DNA of 64,000 nucleotides from Phyllobacterium calauticae (lineage in GTDB: Bacteria; Pseudomonadota; Alphaproteobacteria; Rhizobiales; Rhizobiaceae), in the NCBI RefSeq assembly GCF_019991125.1, contig NZ_JAGENB010000002.1, positions 1,110,416 to 1,174,415 of the forward strand. Direction: 5' to 3'. The notes under the pieces are model-generated. The model did not search any database. It was given only the letters and a program-made list of their open reading frames with translations, and was not told the DNA's origin. Below are positions 1-7,723 of the stretch, piece after piece. How positions within the stretch are numbered: position 1 is the first letter of the stretch; each line of letters opens with the position of its first letter. The position numbers were made by a program, and so were the translations under genes.

Positions 1-525
1 AATACGGAATGAGGGAGATGCGGACGGGTCAGCCTGCCGGCCAAAACCCTGGCCGGATACCGGACCCGAAGCGGCAAGAGGCGACTGTCGGCGCTGGGCG
101 AAAAACCGCATGGCCAGCATGATCGCGCCAATCACCAGGCCGATCTGCAGCAGCATGCCGAGGAAACCGAAGCCGCCGCCGAAACCGTGACCGAGCAGTG
201 TACCGATCAAACCGCCGACCAGCAGGCCGCCCAGCATGGAACCGCCAAAACCGCTGAAGAAACCGGGGCGCGGCGCGGCTGCCTGCGGCTGCATGGCCGA
301 GGGCTGGTTCGTTTGCGGGCGCGGGGTCATTGTCCGTTCAATCGGCGCGGCAGGCGACGGTGCTGTCCGGGTGGCTGCGGGCGCATCGAACGTGCGCGTG
401 CCGCGGCTGCCAAATCCGCCGCTCGCCCGCCTTGCGTCGGCGATATCAAATGCACTCAGCGTGACAGCCAAGGCCAGAACGAGCAACACAACGATGCGAA
501 TGATGCGGGAAGCAGTACCAGACAT
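1..525 (-). CDS. Tim44-like domain membrane protein, N-terminal part (runs off window)
   Basis: Reading the minus strand from ATG at 525 gives 175 open codons with no stop before the window edge. A hydrophobic signal/anchor lies at residues 8-25, followed by a Pro/Thr/Gln-rich linker (about 50-85) and a very glycine-rich hydrophobic stretch (about 87-140, motifs GGLLVGGLIG and GHGFGGGFGF) that precedes a lipid-binding Tim44-like domain in bacterial relatives; that C-terminal domain would lie outside the window. A Shine-Dalgarno AGGAGA sits 5-10 bases upstream of the start (531-536). It is divergent from the TPR gene at 747. The family assignment rests on the N-terminal architecture only, so the C-terminal domain is inferred. 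Confidence 0.75.
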   Translation of the reverse strand, partial: MSGTASRIIRIVVLLVLALAVTLSAFDIADARRASGGFGSRGTRTFDAPAATRTAPSPAAPIERTMTPRPQTNQPSAMQPQAAAPRPGFFSGFGGSMLGGLLVGGLIGTLLGHGFGGGFGFLGMLLQIGLVIGAIMLAMRFFAQRRQSPLAASGPVSGQGFGRQADPSASPSFRI

Positions 526-746
526 AAATTTCTCCTGTTACGCACCAGCCAATTTTCAGCGCGCCACCCGCATATAGAAAGCGGTGCCGGCAATTTTAAG
601 TGCCGACCAGGATAAAACGGACAATTCTGGGTGGATTTTTTGCTTTCCGACTGTTGGATTTTAAAGAATATTTCCCGGCGTGCCGAATAAAGCGGATATC
701 CCGCGTGTTCTCCCATCGCAGTCCCTTTGCTTCAGGAGAAAACGTG

Positions 747-1310
747 ATGTTCAACATAGGAAAATTCCCGTCCGTTGGCCGGATTTATCCGGTCGTCCTG
801 CTCGGCGCATGCCTTGCAGGTGCAGTCATTTCCGGTCCTGTATATGCGGCTGGAGGCGGCGGTGGCGACTCGAACGCGACGCCGACCTGCCCGAAGGGCG
901 AAGTCTGGAGCTCGAAAGCGCAAAAATGCGTCAAGCAGCAGGGCAGCCTGCTTCCGGATTCCGATCTGACGAATTATGCCTTTGCACTGGCAGAGGCCGG
1001 CCGTTATGAAGAAGCGCTTGGCGTCCTCGATACGCTGAAGAATCCCAATACCGCCGTCGCCCTGAATTACCGTGGTTATGCCACCCGCAAGCTGGGCCGC
1101 ACGGACGAAGGGATCGGCTATTACATGAAATCCGTTGAGCTCGACCCCCAATACGCCAAAGTGCGCGAATATCTCGGCGAGGCCTATGTCATCAAAGGTC
1201 ATCTTGATCTTGCCAAGGATCAGCTGACCAAGATCAGAGGTATTTGCGGAACCGGTTGCGAGGAATATCGCGATCTGGCGGAAGCCATCGAGAATCCGTC
1301 CAAGCTGTAA
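747..1310 (+). CDS. secreted tetratricopeptide-repeat protein
   Basis: 187 residues with an N-terminal signal peptide (hydrophobic stretch about 13-34 ending GPVYA-A), a short cysteine-containing segment (CPKGEVW..KCVK) and two or three TPR-like helical repeats (NYAFALAEAGRYEEALGVL; LNYRGYATRKLGRTDEGIGYY; VREYLGEAYVIKGHLDLA). The reading frame stays open upstream to 600, but ATG 747 has the Shine-Dalgarno AGGAGA at 734-739 and makes the signal peptide N-terminal, so I chose it. Likely a periplasmic protein-protein interaction scaffold. The sigma factor gene follows after 39 bases and may be co-transcribed. No specific partner can be named. Confidence 0.8.
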   Translation: MFNIGKFPSVGRIYPVVLLGACLAGAVISGPVYAAGGGGGDSNATPTCPKGEVWSSKAQKCVKQQGSLLPDSDLTNYAFALAEAGRYEEALGVLDTLKNPNTAVALNYRGYATRKLGRTDEGIGYYMKSVELDPQYAKVREYLGEAYVIKGHLDLAKDQLTKIRGICGTGCEEYRDLAEAIENPSKL

Positions 1311-1349
1311 GGAAGTGAGCGCCGCGAACCAGCGAACCGGCGAGCAATC

Positions 1350-1985
1350 ATGACAATTCAAAGCGGATTCATCATGCCTGTCGCATATCCAACGGTTCCT
1401 GCTTATAGTCAGTCAAAGCGTAGCAAGGAGTCATCGGACCGTGTTGCCCGGTCCGATGCGGAGGCGACCATCGCAAACGAGCAGGAAATCCGGACGGGAC
1501 TTTCCCAACACCTTACGCGGCTTTGGCGCTATGCGGTGGTGTTGTCTCACCAGCGCGATGTGGCCGACGATCTGGTGCAGGCAACCTGTGTGCGCGCGTT
1601 GGAGCGGGCAAACCAGTTTGCGCATGGCACGCGGCTTGATCGCTGGCTGTTTTCCATTCTTCATTCCATCTGGCTCAACGAAGTCCGGTCGCGCCGCGTG
1701 CGGATGGGGCAGGGCTTTGTCGATGCCGATGAAACCCTGGTTTTCGACGGGGCGAGGGACACCGAGACGCATATCTTTGCCAATCAGGTTCTGCGTCAGG
1801 TCCAGGCCTTGCCGGAGGCGCAAAGGACCGTGGTCTTCCTCGCCTATGTCGAGGAGCTTTCCTATCGCGAGGTGGCCGAACTCCTGGATATTCCCATCGG
1901 CACGGTCATGAGCCGGCTGGCAGCTGCGCGCGCGAAGCTTGCAGCATCCGCCGGTCAGGGCAGGCAAGAGGGGAGCGCGCAATGA
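1350..1985 (+). CDS. ECF-family RNA polymerase sigma factor
   Basis: 211 residues with sigma-70 region 2 at about 50-115 (RDVADDLVQATCVRALERA, the -10 recognition helix region with RLDRWLFSILHSIWLNE) and region 4 at about 145-200 (LPEAQRTVVFLAYVEELSYREVAELLDIPIGTVMSRLAAAR, helix-turn-helix for the -35 element). No region 1 or 3, as expected for ECF factors. An alternative ATG at 1374 would remove eight residues. The stop overlaps the start of the anti-sigma gene by four bases (ATGA), the usual translationally coupled sigma/anti-sigma layout. The target regulon cannot be read from the sequence. Confidence 0.92.
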   Translation: MTIQSGFIMPVAYPTVPAYSQSKRSKESSDRVARSDAEATIANEQEIRTGLSQHLTRLWRYAVVLSHQRDVADDLVQATCVRALERANQFAHGTRLDRWLFSILHSIWLNEVRSRRVRMGQGFVDADETLVFDGARDTETHIFANQVLRQVQALPEAQRTVVFLAYVEELSYREVAELLDIPIGTVMSRLAAARAKLAASAGQGRQEGSAQ

Positions 1986-2785
1986 CCGACCCCAATCACA
2001 ACACGATGAAAAATGATGAAATGCTGGTGGCCTATCTCGATGGCGAACTTGATCCGGATACACGCCGGCAGGTTGAAGGTCTGATCGAGAGCGACGAGGC
2101 CGTTGCCGGCCGTCTGCATTTTCTCGCCTCGAGCAACTTGCCCTTCAAGAATGCCTTTGATCCGCTGCTTGACAAGGCACCGGCAGAAAAACTGCAATCC
2201 ATGCTGGCTGGCATTTCGCCGCCCGAGCCGGTCAGATCACAGGTCAACGGCTGGAATCGGCGGAGTTTCCTGGCAGCGGCAATCGGCTTCATTGCCGTCG
2301 GTGTGGCGGTCGACCGGACCTTCCTCGGCCTGCGGTCCAGTCTGCACGGCGATCAGGACGGCAGTGACTGGCGCGCGGTCGTCGCGCAATACATGTCGCT
2401 CTATACCCGGGAGACATTGGGCAATGGGCCCGTGGACGTTGCGGTACAGTCGGCGCAATTGCGGGATGTCGGGTCGCAACTTGGCCTTTCGCTGACGCCT
2501 GATCGCGTGCAGCTGCCGGGCGCCGTATTGAAGCGGGCTCAGATTCTGGCCTATGAGGGCAGGGCCCTGGGGCAGATTACCTATCTGGATGCGGCACAGG
2601 CGCCGATGGCACTGTGTATTGTCCAGTCCTCCAAGGGACCAAGGGCCGCAGATACCGAACGGCGCCATGGGATGAATGTCGTGTACTGGTCGAGCGATAC
2701 CCACGCGTTCATGCTGATCGGGCACGAATCACTGGATGCCATCAAGACAATGAGCGACAGGCTGCATCAAAGCCTGCCCGTATAG
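1982..2785 (+). CDS. membrane-anchored anti-sigma factor
   Basis: 267 residues. The N-terminal 70 residues resemble the short helical anti-sigma domain (DEMLVAYLDGELDPDTRRQVEGLI) but have no HxxxCxxC zinc motif, so this is a zinc-free type. One transmembrane segment spans about residues 95-112, preceded by NRRSFL, so the C-terminal 150 residues are probably periplasmic and may sense a signal. It overlaps the ECF sigma gene by ATGA, which strongly suggests it sequesters that sigma factor at the membrane. The C-terminal part resembles those of other RsiW/ChrR-like anti-sigma proteins of rhizobia only in general layout. Confidence 0.82.
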   Translation: MTDPNHNTMKNDEMLVAYLDGELDPDTRRQVEGLIESDEAVAGRLHFLASSNLPFKNAFDPLLDKAPAEKLQSMLAGISPPEPVRSQVNGWNRRSFLAAAIGFIAVGVAVDRTFLGLRSSLHGDQDGSDWRAVVAQYMSLYTRETLGNGPVDVAVQSAQLRDVGSQLGLSLTPDRVQLPGAVLKRAQILAYEGRALGQITYLDAAQAPMALCIVQSSKGPRAADTERRHGMNVVYWSSDTHAFMLIGHESLDAIKTMSDRLHQSLPV

Positions 2786-2923
2786 TGCCGCTCCCCCTGT
2801 GACAGCGCGTTCCGGAGGCGGCACTGAAACCGTTTCCATTTCATTTTGGCTTCAGGTTCGCGTAATCCTGCGATCATCGGCACATGCTACGAGCCGAAAA
2901 CCTTTCGCCTCAGGAGTGTCTGA

Positions 2924-4177
2924 ATGCCTCTTTCGCCCGTGGACCGGATTCTTCGCTTCGCTTTCTCCCGCATCGTCACCCAGGGTTCATTGACAATCCT
3001 GACAGCAAGCGGCGCCCGCCTGATCTTCGGCGACGGCAGCGGCGATCCGGTGATTGTGCGTTTTACCGACAAGCGCGCCCAATGGGCCTTTCTCATGGAC
3101 GCCGATATGCAGCTGGGCGAGCTGTTCATGGACGAACGCTTTATCGTCGAGCAGGGGACGATCTACGATTTTCTCTGCCTGGTGCTGCGCGAGGCGCAAA
3201 ATGAAACACATCCGCTGCCGACGCGCGTGATCGATGCTTTACGCGCACGCTTCCGGGGCTTCCGTCATCGCAACCTGCCGGCGCGGTCAAAGCGCAATGT
3301 TGCCCATCACTATGATTTGGACGGCCGGTTGTATGGCCTGTTTCTGGATGCCGACCGCCAGTATTCCTGTGCCTATTTCGAACATCCGGAGCAAAGCCTG
3401 GAAGATGCGCAGCTGGCCAAGAAACGGCATCTGGCGGCCAAGCTTCTGCTGCGGCCCGACAGCCGGGTACTTGATATCGGCTGCGGCTGGGGCGGATTGG
3501 CGCTGCATCTGGCCGCTGAAGCGCCCTCGGGCAACGTGCTGGGCGTCACGCTTTCGGAGGAACAGCTCGAATTTGCCAGAAATCGGCCGGGAACAAAGAG
3601 CCAGCCCGATCGGGTCAATTTCGCCCTGCAGGATTACCGCAGCCTGAACGGAACATTTGACCGGATTGTTTCGGTGGGCATGTTCGAACATGTCGGCGTC
3701 GCATCCTACGGCCAGTTTTTCCGCAAATGCGCAGAGCTTCTGGACGAAAACGGTGTCATGGTGCTGCATACGATCGGTTGTTCGGCCGTGCCGGGATTCA
3801 CAACGCCGTGGCTCGACAAGTATATTTTCCCCGGCGGCTACATACCGTCCATGTCCGAGATATTGCCCGAAATCGAAAAAGCCGGATTGATGGTCACGGA
3901 TATTGAAATTCTGCGCCTGCACTATGCGTCGACATTGGCCGCCTGGCGCGAACGGTTCATGGCCCATTGGCAGGATGCCGCGCAGCTCTATGACGAGCGT
4001 TTCTGCCGGATGTGGGAGTTCTATCTCGCGGCGGCGGAGTCGGCGTTCCGCTATGAGGACCTGGTGATTTTCCAGTTCCAGCTCGCAAAGAAAAACGACG
4101 TCGTTCCCCTGACACGCAACTACATTCGCGAGCACGAGCAAAGCAAAGCCAAAATCCTGCAGGCGGCGAACGCCTGA
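2924..4177 (+). CDS. cyclopropane-fatty-acyl-phospholipid synthase family SAM methyltransferase
   Basis: 417 residues, the usual length for the CFA synthase family. The SAM-binding motif VLDIGCGWGGLALHLA is at about residues 180-195; HYD (HHYDLDGRLYGLFLD) precedes the family's typical YSCAYFEHPEQSLEDAQ segment, and motif GMFEHVG marks the catalytic region. The family transfers a methylene from S-adenosylmethionine to the cis double bond of membrane phospholipid acyl chains. The start has AGGAG 8-10 bases upstream. It lies 138 bases downstream of the sigma/anti-sigma pair, a position compatible with control by that sigma factor, though no promoter of that class was confirmed. Confidence 0.88.
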   Translation: MPLSPVDRILRFAFSRIVTQGSLTILTASGARLIFGDGSGDPVIVRFTDKRAQWAFLMDADMQLGELFMDERFIVEQGTIYDFLCLVLREAQNETHPLPTRVIDALRARFRGFRHRNLPARSKRNVAHHYDLDGRLYGLFLDADRQYSCAYFEHPEQSLEDAQLAKKRHLAAKLLLRPDSRVLDIGCGWGGLALHLAAEAPSGNVLGVTLSEEQLEFARNRPGTKSQPDRVNFALQDYRSLNGTFDRIVSVGMFEHVGVASYGQFFRKCAELLDENGVMVLHTIGCSAVPGFTTPWLDKYIFPGGYIPSMSEILPEIEKAGLMVTDIEILRLHYASTLAAWRERFMAHWQDAAQLYDERFCRMWEFYLAAAESAFRYEDLVIFQFQLAKKNDVVPLTRNYIREHEQSKAKILQAANA

Positions 4178-4319
4178 CGGGGCAGGCAGGGGCAGGCACC
4201 GTGTCGTTTGCCCGCATTGTTGCTGGAAAGGTCGTTCTGTAATAGGTGACCGCGTGGGCTTGACCGTGGTCGTCACTCAACAATAGTCTGGACCACACTA
4301 CTCGGCCTCGGAGGGGACC

Positions 4320-5297
4320 ATGGTAACGCTCCAGAGCGGTTTGCATGCTGAATATATTGAATCAGCGCTTTCGTCGGGCAGCGCTGCTGCACAATCGGCA
4401 CTCATCGCGTCATGGCGGCGGTCCATGCGTCTCTATGGCCTCAATCCTGTCGAAGGAAAGGGGCCGAACGTGTTGACCGAACATGAGCTCAACCAGGCGC
4501 GGGAACGGCTCGGCTCCCTCATCATGACGGCCCAGACCAGTCTCGACCGGCTTTATGCCGCCGTCGGCGGTGCAGGGTGCTGCATACTGCTGGCCGACAA
4601 GAACAGTATCCCGGTTGACCGGCGCGGCTGTGTGGCAGACGACGAAGCCTTTTACCGGATGGGTCTGTGGACCGGCGCGGTGTGGAGCGAGGAATCCGAG
4701 GGAACCAACGGCATCGGTACGGCCATTGCCGAGCAGCGGGCATTGACCATCCATCGCGACCAGCATTTCCGCAGCAGAAACACGGCTTTATCCTGTACGG
4801 TTGCCCCCATCTTCGATCATCGCGGCCGTCTGGCCGCCGTTATCGATGTATCCTCCGCGCGCCACGACCTGACGGACGATTTCGTCAAGCTGATATCGAT
4901 AGCCGTAACTGATGCGGCCAGGCGCGTGGAGGCGGAAAATTTCCGGCTTGCTTTCCCGAAAGCTCGCATTGTCCTGGCGCCGCCCGGTGACAACTGGATG
5001 AGCGAACGGGCTTTGAACGCGCTGATCGCCGTCGACGAGGATGATCTGGTGATCGGTGCATCGCGCTCGGCGCGCCAGCTGCTCGGTCTGACCGACGCCT
5101 CGCTCGCCGCTCCGTTGCCGGCGGCTGATCTGTTGGGGCAGCACCAGTCGGCGGCGCGCGATTTTGCCATGGCCGAACGCGGTGCGATTCAAAGGGCGCT
5201 GGCCCGGAGCGGCGGCAACGTATCCGCTGCCGCGGCCGATATGGGTATCAGCCGGGCGACCCTGCACCGCAAGCTGAAGCGCCTCGGCCTTTCCTGA
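4320..5297 (+). CDS. AcoR-like GAF/Fis-HTH transcriptional regulator lacking the AAA+ domain
   Basis: 325 residues. The N-terminus matches sigma-54 activators of the AcoR group (SWRRSMRLYGLNP), then a GAF-type sensor domain (about 70-200; GVERGCVADD-like core seen as DRRGCVADDEAFYRMG, WSEESEGTNGIGTAI), and a C-terminal Fis-type helix-turn-helix (about 283-325; ALARSGGNVSAAAADMGISRATLHRKLKRLG). Between them there is no Walker A, no GAFTGA loop and no room for the 240-residue AAA+ ATPase of true sigma-54 activators. It can therefore bind DNA and a ligand but probably cannot drive sigma-54 open-complex formation. The start is supported by GGAGGGG just upstream. Confidence 0.85.
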   Translation: MVTLQSGLHAEYIESALSSGSAAAQSALIASWRRSMRLYGLNPVEGKGPNVLTEHELNQARERLGSLIMTAQTSLDRLYAAVGGAGCCILLADKNSIPVDRRGCVADDEAFYRMGLWTGAVWSEESEGTNGIGTAIAEQRALTIHRDQHFRSRNTALSCTVAPIFDHRGRLAAVIDVSSARHDLTDDFVKLISIAVTDAARRVEAENFRLAFPKARIVLAPPGDNWMSERALNALIAVDEDDLVIGASRSARQLLGLTDASLAAPLPAADLLGQHQSAARDFAMAERGAIQRALARSGGNVSAAAADMGISRATLHRKLKRLGLS

Positions 5298-5804
5298 ACG
5301 GCAGTTGATTTTTTTGCCTTGATTTGTCGCAAAACTGCGACAGATCGAGTTTGCACATAAGCGGACGGGGCTGACACACTGTAAATATTGAGTAACTCTT
5401 CCCGTAACGCCGCAAGAGCCGGTTCGAAACAGGTGGAGAGAAACAACCAGGTGGATTTGAAACGCTGCCTGACCCGATTCCAGGAATGCCTTGGCATAGT
5501 CCTGGAACAAAACCCGATCATCGCAACGGGAACACATATTATTCCGTGTCATGCCGTTTCCGGCGAGAATCTGCAACGCGATGCGGGCTTTCAGGTTTTC
5601 CGATCTTTTTCGTTGATGGGTCTGGCGGTGCACGGCGATCCGGCAAATAGCAGAATTTCCCCAAAAGCGAGCTCCTGACCAGGGCTTGCTTCGTCGGTGG
5701 CGCTGACCTTCATCCAGCGCCGCCGACGGCCTTTCGCAGCAGCGGGCAAAATCACGTGCACCGATATGCGTTGCAATGAAAGTGCAACACTGCCCGGGAG
5801 CCGG
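5298..5804. other. intergenic stretch between AcoR-like regulator and tRNA-Ser
   Basis: About 500 bases with no convincing gene. Short open frames exist on both strands (for example plus 5388-5678) but lack a Shine-Dalgarno and have no recognisable protein features. It holds the perfect palindrome at 5325-5342. In many genomes an AcoR-type gene is followed or faced by a dehydrogenase gene; none is present here. Confidence 0.5.
5325..5342. promoter_or_regulatory. perfect 7-bp inverted repeat TGTCGCA-AAAC-TGCGACA
   Basis: The two arms are exact reverse complements with a four-base spacer, 27 bases after the stop of the AcoR-like regulator. Its size and symmetry suit a dimeric Fis-type helix-turn-helix, so it may be an operator of that regulator. 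It could alternatively act as an RNA hairpin, but no T-tract follows, which argues against an intrinsic terminator. Confidence 0.4.
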
Positions 5805-5832
5805 TTGACGCGGCAATGCGAATGGCTATAAA
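5805..5832 (+). promoter_or_regulatory. sigma-70-type promoter of tRNA-Ser
   Basis: TTGACG at 5805-5810, a 16-base spacer, and TATAAA at 5827-5832 give a near-consensus promoter about 70 bases upstream of the tRNA. It is the only strong promoter-like match in this gap. Confidence 0.65.
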
Positions 5833-5903
5833 GGCCTCCGACCAGCTTGAGTACAGGCAGCGGGATAACCGGCCCGCAGCGATGGAATACCGAGTGCGGT
5901 TAA

Positions 5904-5993
5904 GGAGGGGTGGCCGAGCGGTTTAAGGCACCGGTCTTGAAAACCGGCGTAGGTGAGAGCCTACCGTGGGTTCGAATCCCACCCCCTCCGCCA
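5904..5993 (+). tRNA. tRNA-Ser (anticodon TGA)
   Basis: 90 bases including encoded CCA. Acceptor stem GGAGGGG/CCCCTCC with discriminator G, D-arm beginning TGGCCGAGCGGTTTAAGGC, anticodon stem CCGGT/ACCGG with loop CTTGAAA and anticodon TGA at 5938-5940 (reads UCA), a long variable arm (GTAGGTGAGAGCCTAC) as in class II tRNAs, and T-arm GTGGG-TTCGAAT-CCCAC. The T-arm and acceptor 3' end form the left prophage attachment repeat; the tRNA stays intact because the prophage supplies the same 3' sequence. Confidence 0.97.
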
Positions 5994-5994
5994 T
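5970..5994. repeat. attL (tRNA-Ser side attachment repeat)
   Basis: GTTCGA, four variable bases, then CACCCCCTCCGCCAT. It matches 42443-42467 at 21 of 25 positions; the last 15 bases are identical. It spans the tRNA T-loop to one base past CCA, the usual crossover site of tRNA-targeting tyrosine integrases. Confidence 0.9.
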
Positions 5995-6047
5995 GAATTT
6001 GCTATAAGGTATTGATATTACTTGGTAAAAGCGATTTTATAGTACTT

Positions 6048-6071
6048 CAATCCCACTTTTAATCCCACATT
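6048..6071 (+). repeat. integrase arm-type sites, left end
   Basis: Two tandem 12-base units, CAATCCCACTTT and TAATCCCACATT, 54 bases inside attL. The same unit occurs at the right end next to the integrase (42311-42347). Repeats shared by both prophage termini but distinct from the core are expected for arm-binding sites of the integrase N-terminal domain. The role is inferred from position and repetition. Confidence 0.6.
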
Positions 6072-6249
6072 TATTTGCTCCGAATAGGCGCTATTTGCCT
6101 TATCGATGTCTTCGCGGGACTCGACGTTGGCCATACAGCGAAGGTGTCAGCCTCGCCTAAACGTCTTCAGTTGGCGCGTGCCCTTGATGTCGATATAATC
6201 ATGCACCCAGGCGGTTTTCTCTTCGCCCTTGGCATTCGTCCATGTGCGC

Positions 6250-6723
6250 TTATGAATTGACATCAATGCCCTTCGGCGCTTCCACCTTCCATCCCTTTTT
6301 CCGCATCAATCCAGCCAAGCGTACAAAAGCGGCGTCACGAGTTCTTGTAATAATGTCGATCATGGCCTCGAAGTTGGGTTGATCAATTTCAAGCCTTTCT
6401 ATGTCTCCATCTAATAATCCTGTGGTTCTAGCCACAATTGTGAGATCGTCGTCGGGGACACCTGCCAAGTAGAGGAATACCAATTCCTCCGTGGCGGCTC
6501 TACGTGGGTCTGATGGATCCAGTCCCCATGCTGTCAGCATTCGCCACATTAATCCCTTGGCTGAATGAAGCTGCAAAAAATCTCCACCATAAGCAAAGCT
6601 GTCCTCAAGCCGCGCTACAATCTCTGCATTCACTGAACGATTGCTGTCGACTGCGGCCTTGGTAACTCGAGCCTTCATATCTTCGGTCAATCGTAATTTT
6701 AATTGCGGGTCTTCTCGGGCCAT
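6250..6723 (-). CDS. Arc-like (ribbon-helix-helix) phage repressor
   Basis: 157 residues. The N-terminal 50 residues match the Arc/MetJ ribbon-helix-helix fold: beta strand PQLKLRLTEDMKARV, then helices with SVNAEIVARLEDSF, the conserved Arc-type NAEI..RLE segment. The remaining 100 residues are unrecognised and may serve oligomerisation or regulation. Its start has GGAGAG seven bases upstream on the minus strand. It is the only leftward gene at this end and is divergent from the HTH/excisionase-like gene across a cluster of palindromes (6748-6809), so it is the best candidate for the lysogeny repressor. No cI-type repressor is seen elsewhere in the prophage. Confidence 0.75.
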   Translation of the reverse strand: MAREDPQLKLRLTEDMKARVTKAAVDSNRSVNAEIVARLEDSFAYGGDFLQLHSAKGLMWRMLTAWGLDPSDPRRAATEELVFLYLAGVPDDDLTIVARTTGLLDGDIERLEIDQPNFEAMIDIITRTRDAAFVRLAGLMRKKGWKVEAPKGIDVNS

Positions 6724-6747
6724 TTTTTACTCTCCGTATTTCCCTGC

Positions 6748-6809
6748 CTTATGCACCACCGTGGTCTTGACATCAAGTAACCACGGTGGTTAGGTGATCA
6801 CCGTGGTTA
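6748..6809. promoter_or_regulatory. operator cluster and divergent promoters of the lysogeny switch
   Basis: Three copies of a palindromic ACCACGGTGGT-type element lie between the divergent genes: ACCACCGTGGT at 6755-6765, AACCACGGTGGTT at 6779-6791 and TCACCGTGGTTA at 6798-6809; a weaker GGTGGCATGGTTA follows at about 6818-6830. A leftward promoter can be read as TTGATG (6776-6771), 17 bases, CATAAG (6753-6748), with the first element in its spacer. TTGACA at 6767-6772 is a rightward -35-like box without a convincing -10. Binding by the Arc-like repressor is inferred. Confidence 0.65.
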
Positions 6810-6843
6810 CTATTTTTGGTGGCATGGTTAATAAGGATTTACA

Positions 6844-7029
6844 ATGAACAACAAAAATGACGAGCTTGAACTGGTCTGGGGGTTGGAAGCAATCTCGAAG
6901 ATCATCGGACGTACTGTGCGCCAGACGCACTACATGCTTTCCACCGGCAAAATACCAGCCAGGCAGATAGGTAACCGCTGGGTAGTCGAACGCGGCGTTC
7001 TAATCCGCTTCTTCATGGAGGCAGCATGA
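6844..7029 (+). CDS. small helix-turn-helix protein, excisionase/AlpA-like
   Basis: 61 residues made almost entirely of one winged helix-turn-helix (ELVWGLEAISKIIGRTVRQTHYMLSTGKIPARQIGNRWVV), the layout of AlpA/excisionase-family DNA-binding proteins. First gene rightward from the operator cluster, so it is likely repressed in the lysogen; it may act as excisionase or early activator. Its stop overlaps the next start (ATGA at 7026). Confidence 0.6.
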   Translation: MNNKNDELELVWGLEAISKIIGRTVRQTHYMLSTGKIPARQIGNRWVVERGVLIRFFMEAA

Positions 7030-7418
7030 CCCAGACAAACAAAAGGCCCGGCAGAGGCGGCAACCTCTCCGAGCCACGGTTCTCAACTTCCCCAACAAAG
7101 GAAAATCCGATGAACACGGCAAAAGATAACACGGGTGCCGAACACACGACAATAGCCGATGGCCGTATCAGTGCACTCCAAGATTTGGAATACGATTTCC
7201 ATGCGCTTGTGTGCATGGCCCAGATACTCGATGACAAGCTGGAGGACGTGTTTGACGCTAAGAACTATTTGGGCAGTCACGAATACGGTACCAAAATCCA
7301 TATCAACAGCCTCGACATGGATATCGTAGCTTTCATGCAGTGCGATGTCCTCACAAAGGCCGAAGCACTCAAAGCCAAGTTCATGGCGGCCCTCTATCCG
7401 GTCGAGGTGCAGCCATGA
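7026..7418 (+). CDS. hypothetical phage early protein
   Basis: 130 residues from the ATGA-coupled start; an internal ATG at 7110 with AAAGGA just upstream would give a 102-residue form starting MNTAKDNTG. The sequence is mainly acidic and predicted helical (ISALQDLEYDFHALVCMAQILDDKLEDVF), with no signal peptide or recognised domain. It is coupled to both neighbours by ATGA overlaps, so it belongs to the early operon. Function unknown. Confidence 0.6.
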   Translation: MTQTNKRPGRGGNLSEPRFSTSPTKENPMNTAKDNTGAEHTTIADGRISALQDLEYDFHALVCMAQILDDKLEDVFDAKNYLGSHEYGTKIHINSLDMDIVAFMQCDVLTKAEALKAKFMAALYPVEVQP

Positions 7419-7723
7419 GCGCCGAACACCGCATCGCACCTTCTCATGTCTCACGACGTCACTTTCTGCAATTCGCTCCGTTGGCAACGGCAGCGGTTGC
7501 AGTGCCGATTGTTACACTCACCATGGCGCCAGAAACGAGTGAACCGGATATTCGGGACTTTCTGGCTAAGGCAACACCCGCTGAACTGGCCTGGTATCAC
7601 GCCTATCAGTTGGCCGAAGCCATGCAGGCCATTCACGGCGGTGAGTGGAAGGTGATGCTCAATCACAACTCAAAGATAGCCGCCATTGCCCAGTTCCGGA
7701 ACGATGGAGGCGATCAATCATGA
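7415..7723 (+). CDS. small early protein with twin-arginine-like N-terminus
   Basis: 102 residues. Residues 13-19 read SRRHFLQ, followed by a hydrophobic stretch (FAPLATAAVAVPIVTLTMA), very close to the Tat signal consensus SRRxFLK plus h-region. The remainder (DIRDFLAKATPAELAWYHAYQLAEAMQAI) is helical and unrecognised. ATG 7415 overlaps the preceding stop; longer readings of the frame lack a ribosome site. If the signal works, the protein is membrane-attached or periplasmic, odd for an early replication-region gene. No cofactor motif is visible, so Tat export is not certain. Confidence 0.6.
   Translation: MSAEHRIAPSHVSRRHFLQFAPLATAAVAVPIVTLTMAPETSEPDIRDFLAKATPAELAWYHAYQLAEAMQAIHGGEWKVMLNHNSKIAAIAQFRNDGGDQS

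Noticed and set aside
600..746. 49-codon N-terminal extension of the TPR protein
   Set aside because: The ATG at 747 has AGGAGA and gives a standard signal peptide; the extension has no ribosome site.
2786..2923. ECF-type promoter before the CFA-family gene
   Set aside because: TGAAAC- and CGTAAT-like boxes are present, but their spacing does not fit an ECF promoter.
3287..4276. Long minus-strand frame of 329 codons
   Set aside because: Antisense to the CFA-synthase-family methyltransferase, rich in His/Arg/Gln, with no domain or ribosome site; a shadow of a high-GC coding strand.
5388..5678. 96-codon plus-strand frame upstream of tRNA-Ser
   Set aside because: No ribosome site, poor coding composition and no recognised domain.
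4788..5816. Minus-strand frame of 342 codons
   Set aside because: Opposite to the AcoR-like regulator and intergenic DNA; composition is not protein-like and no start signal is present.
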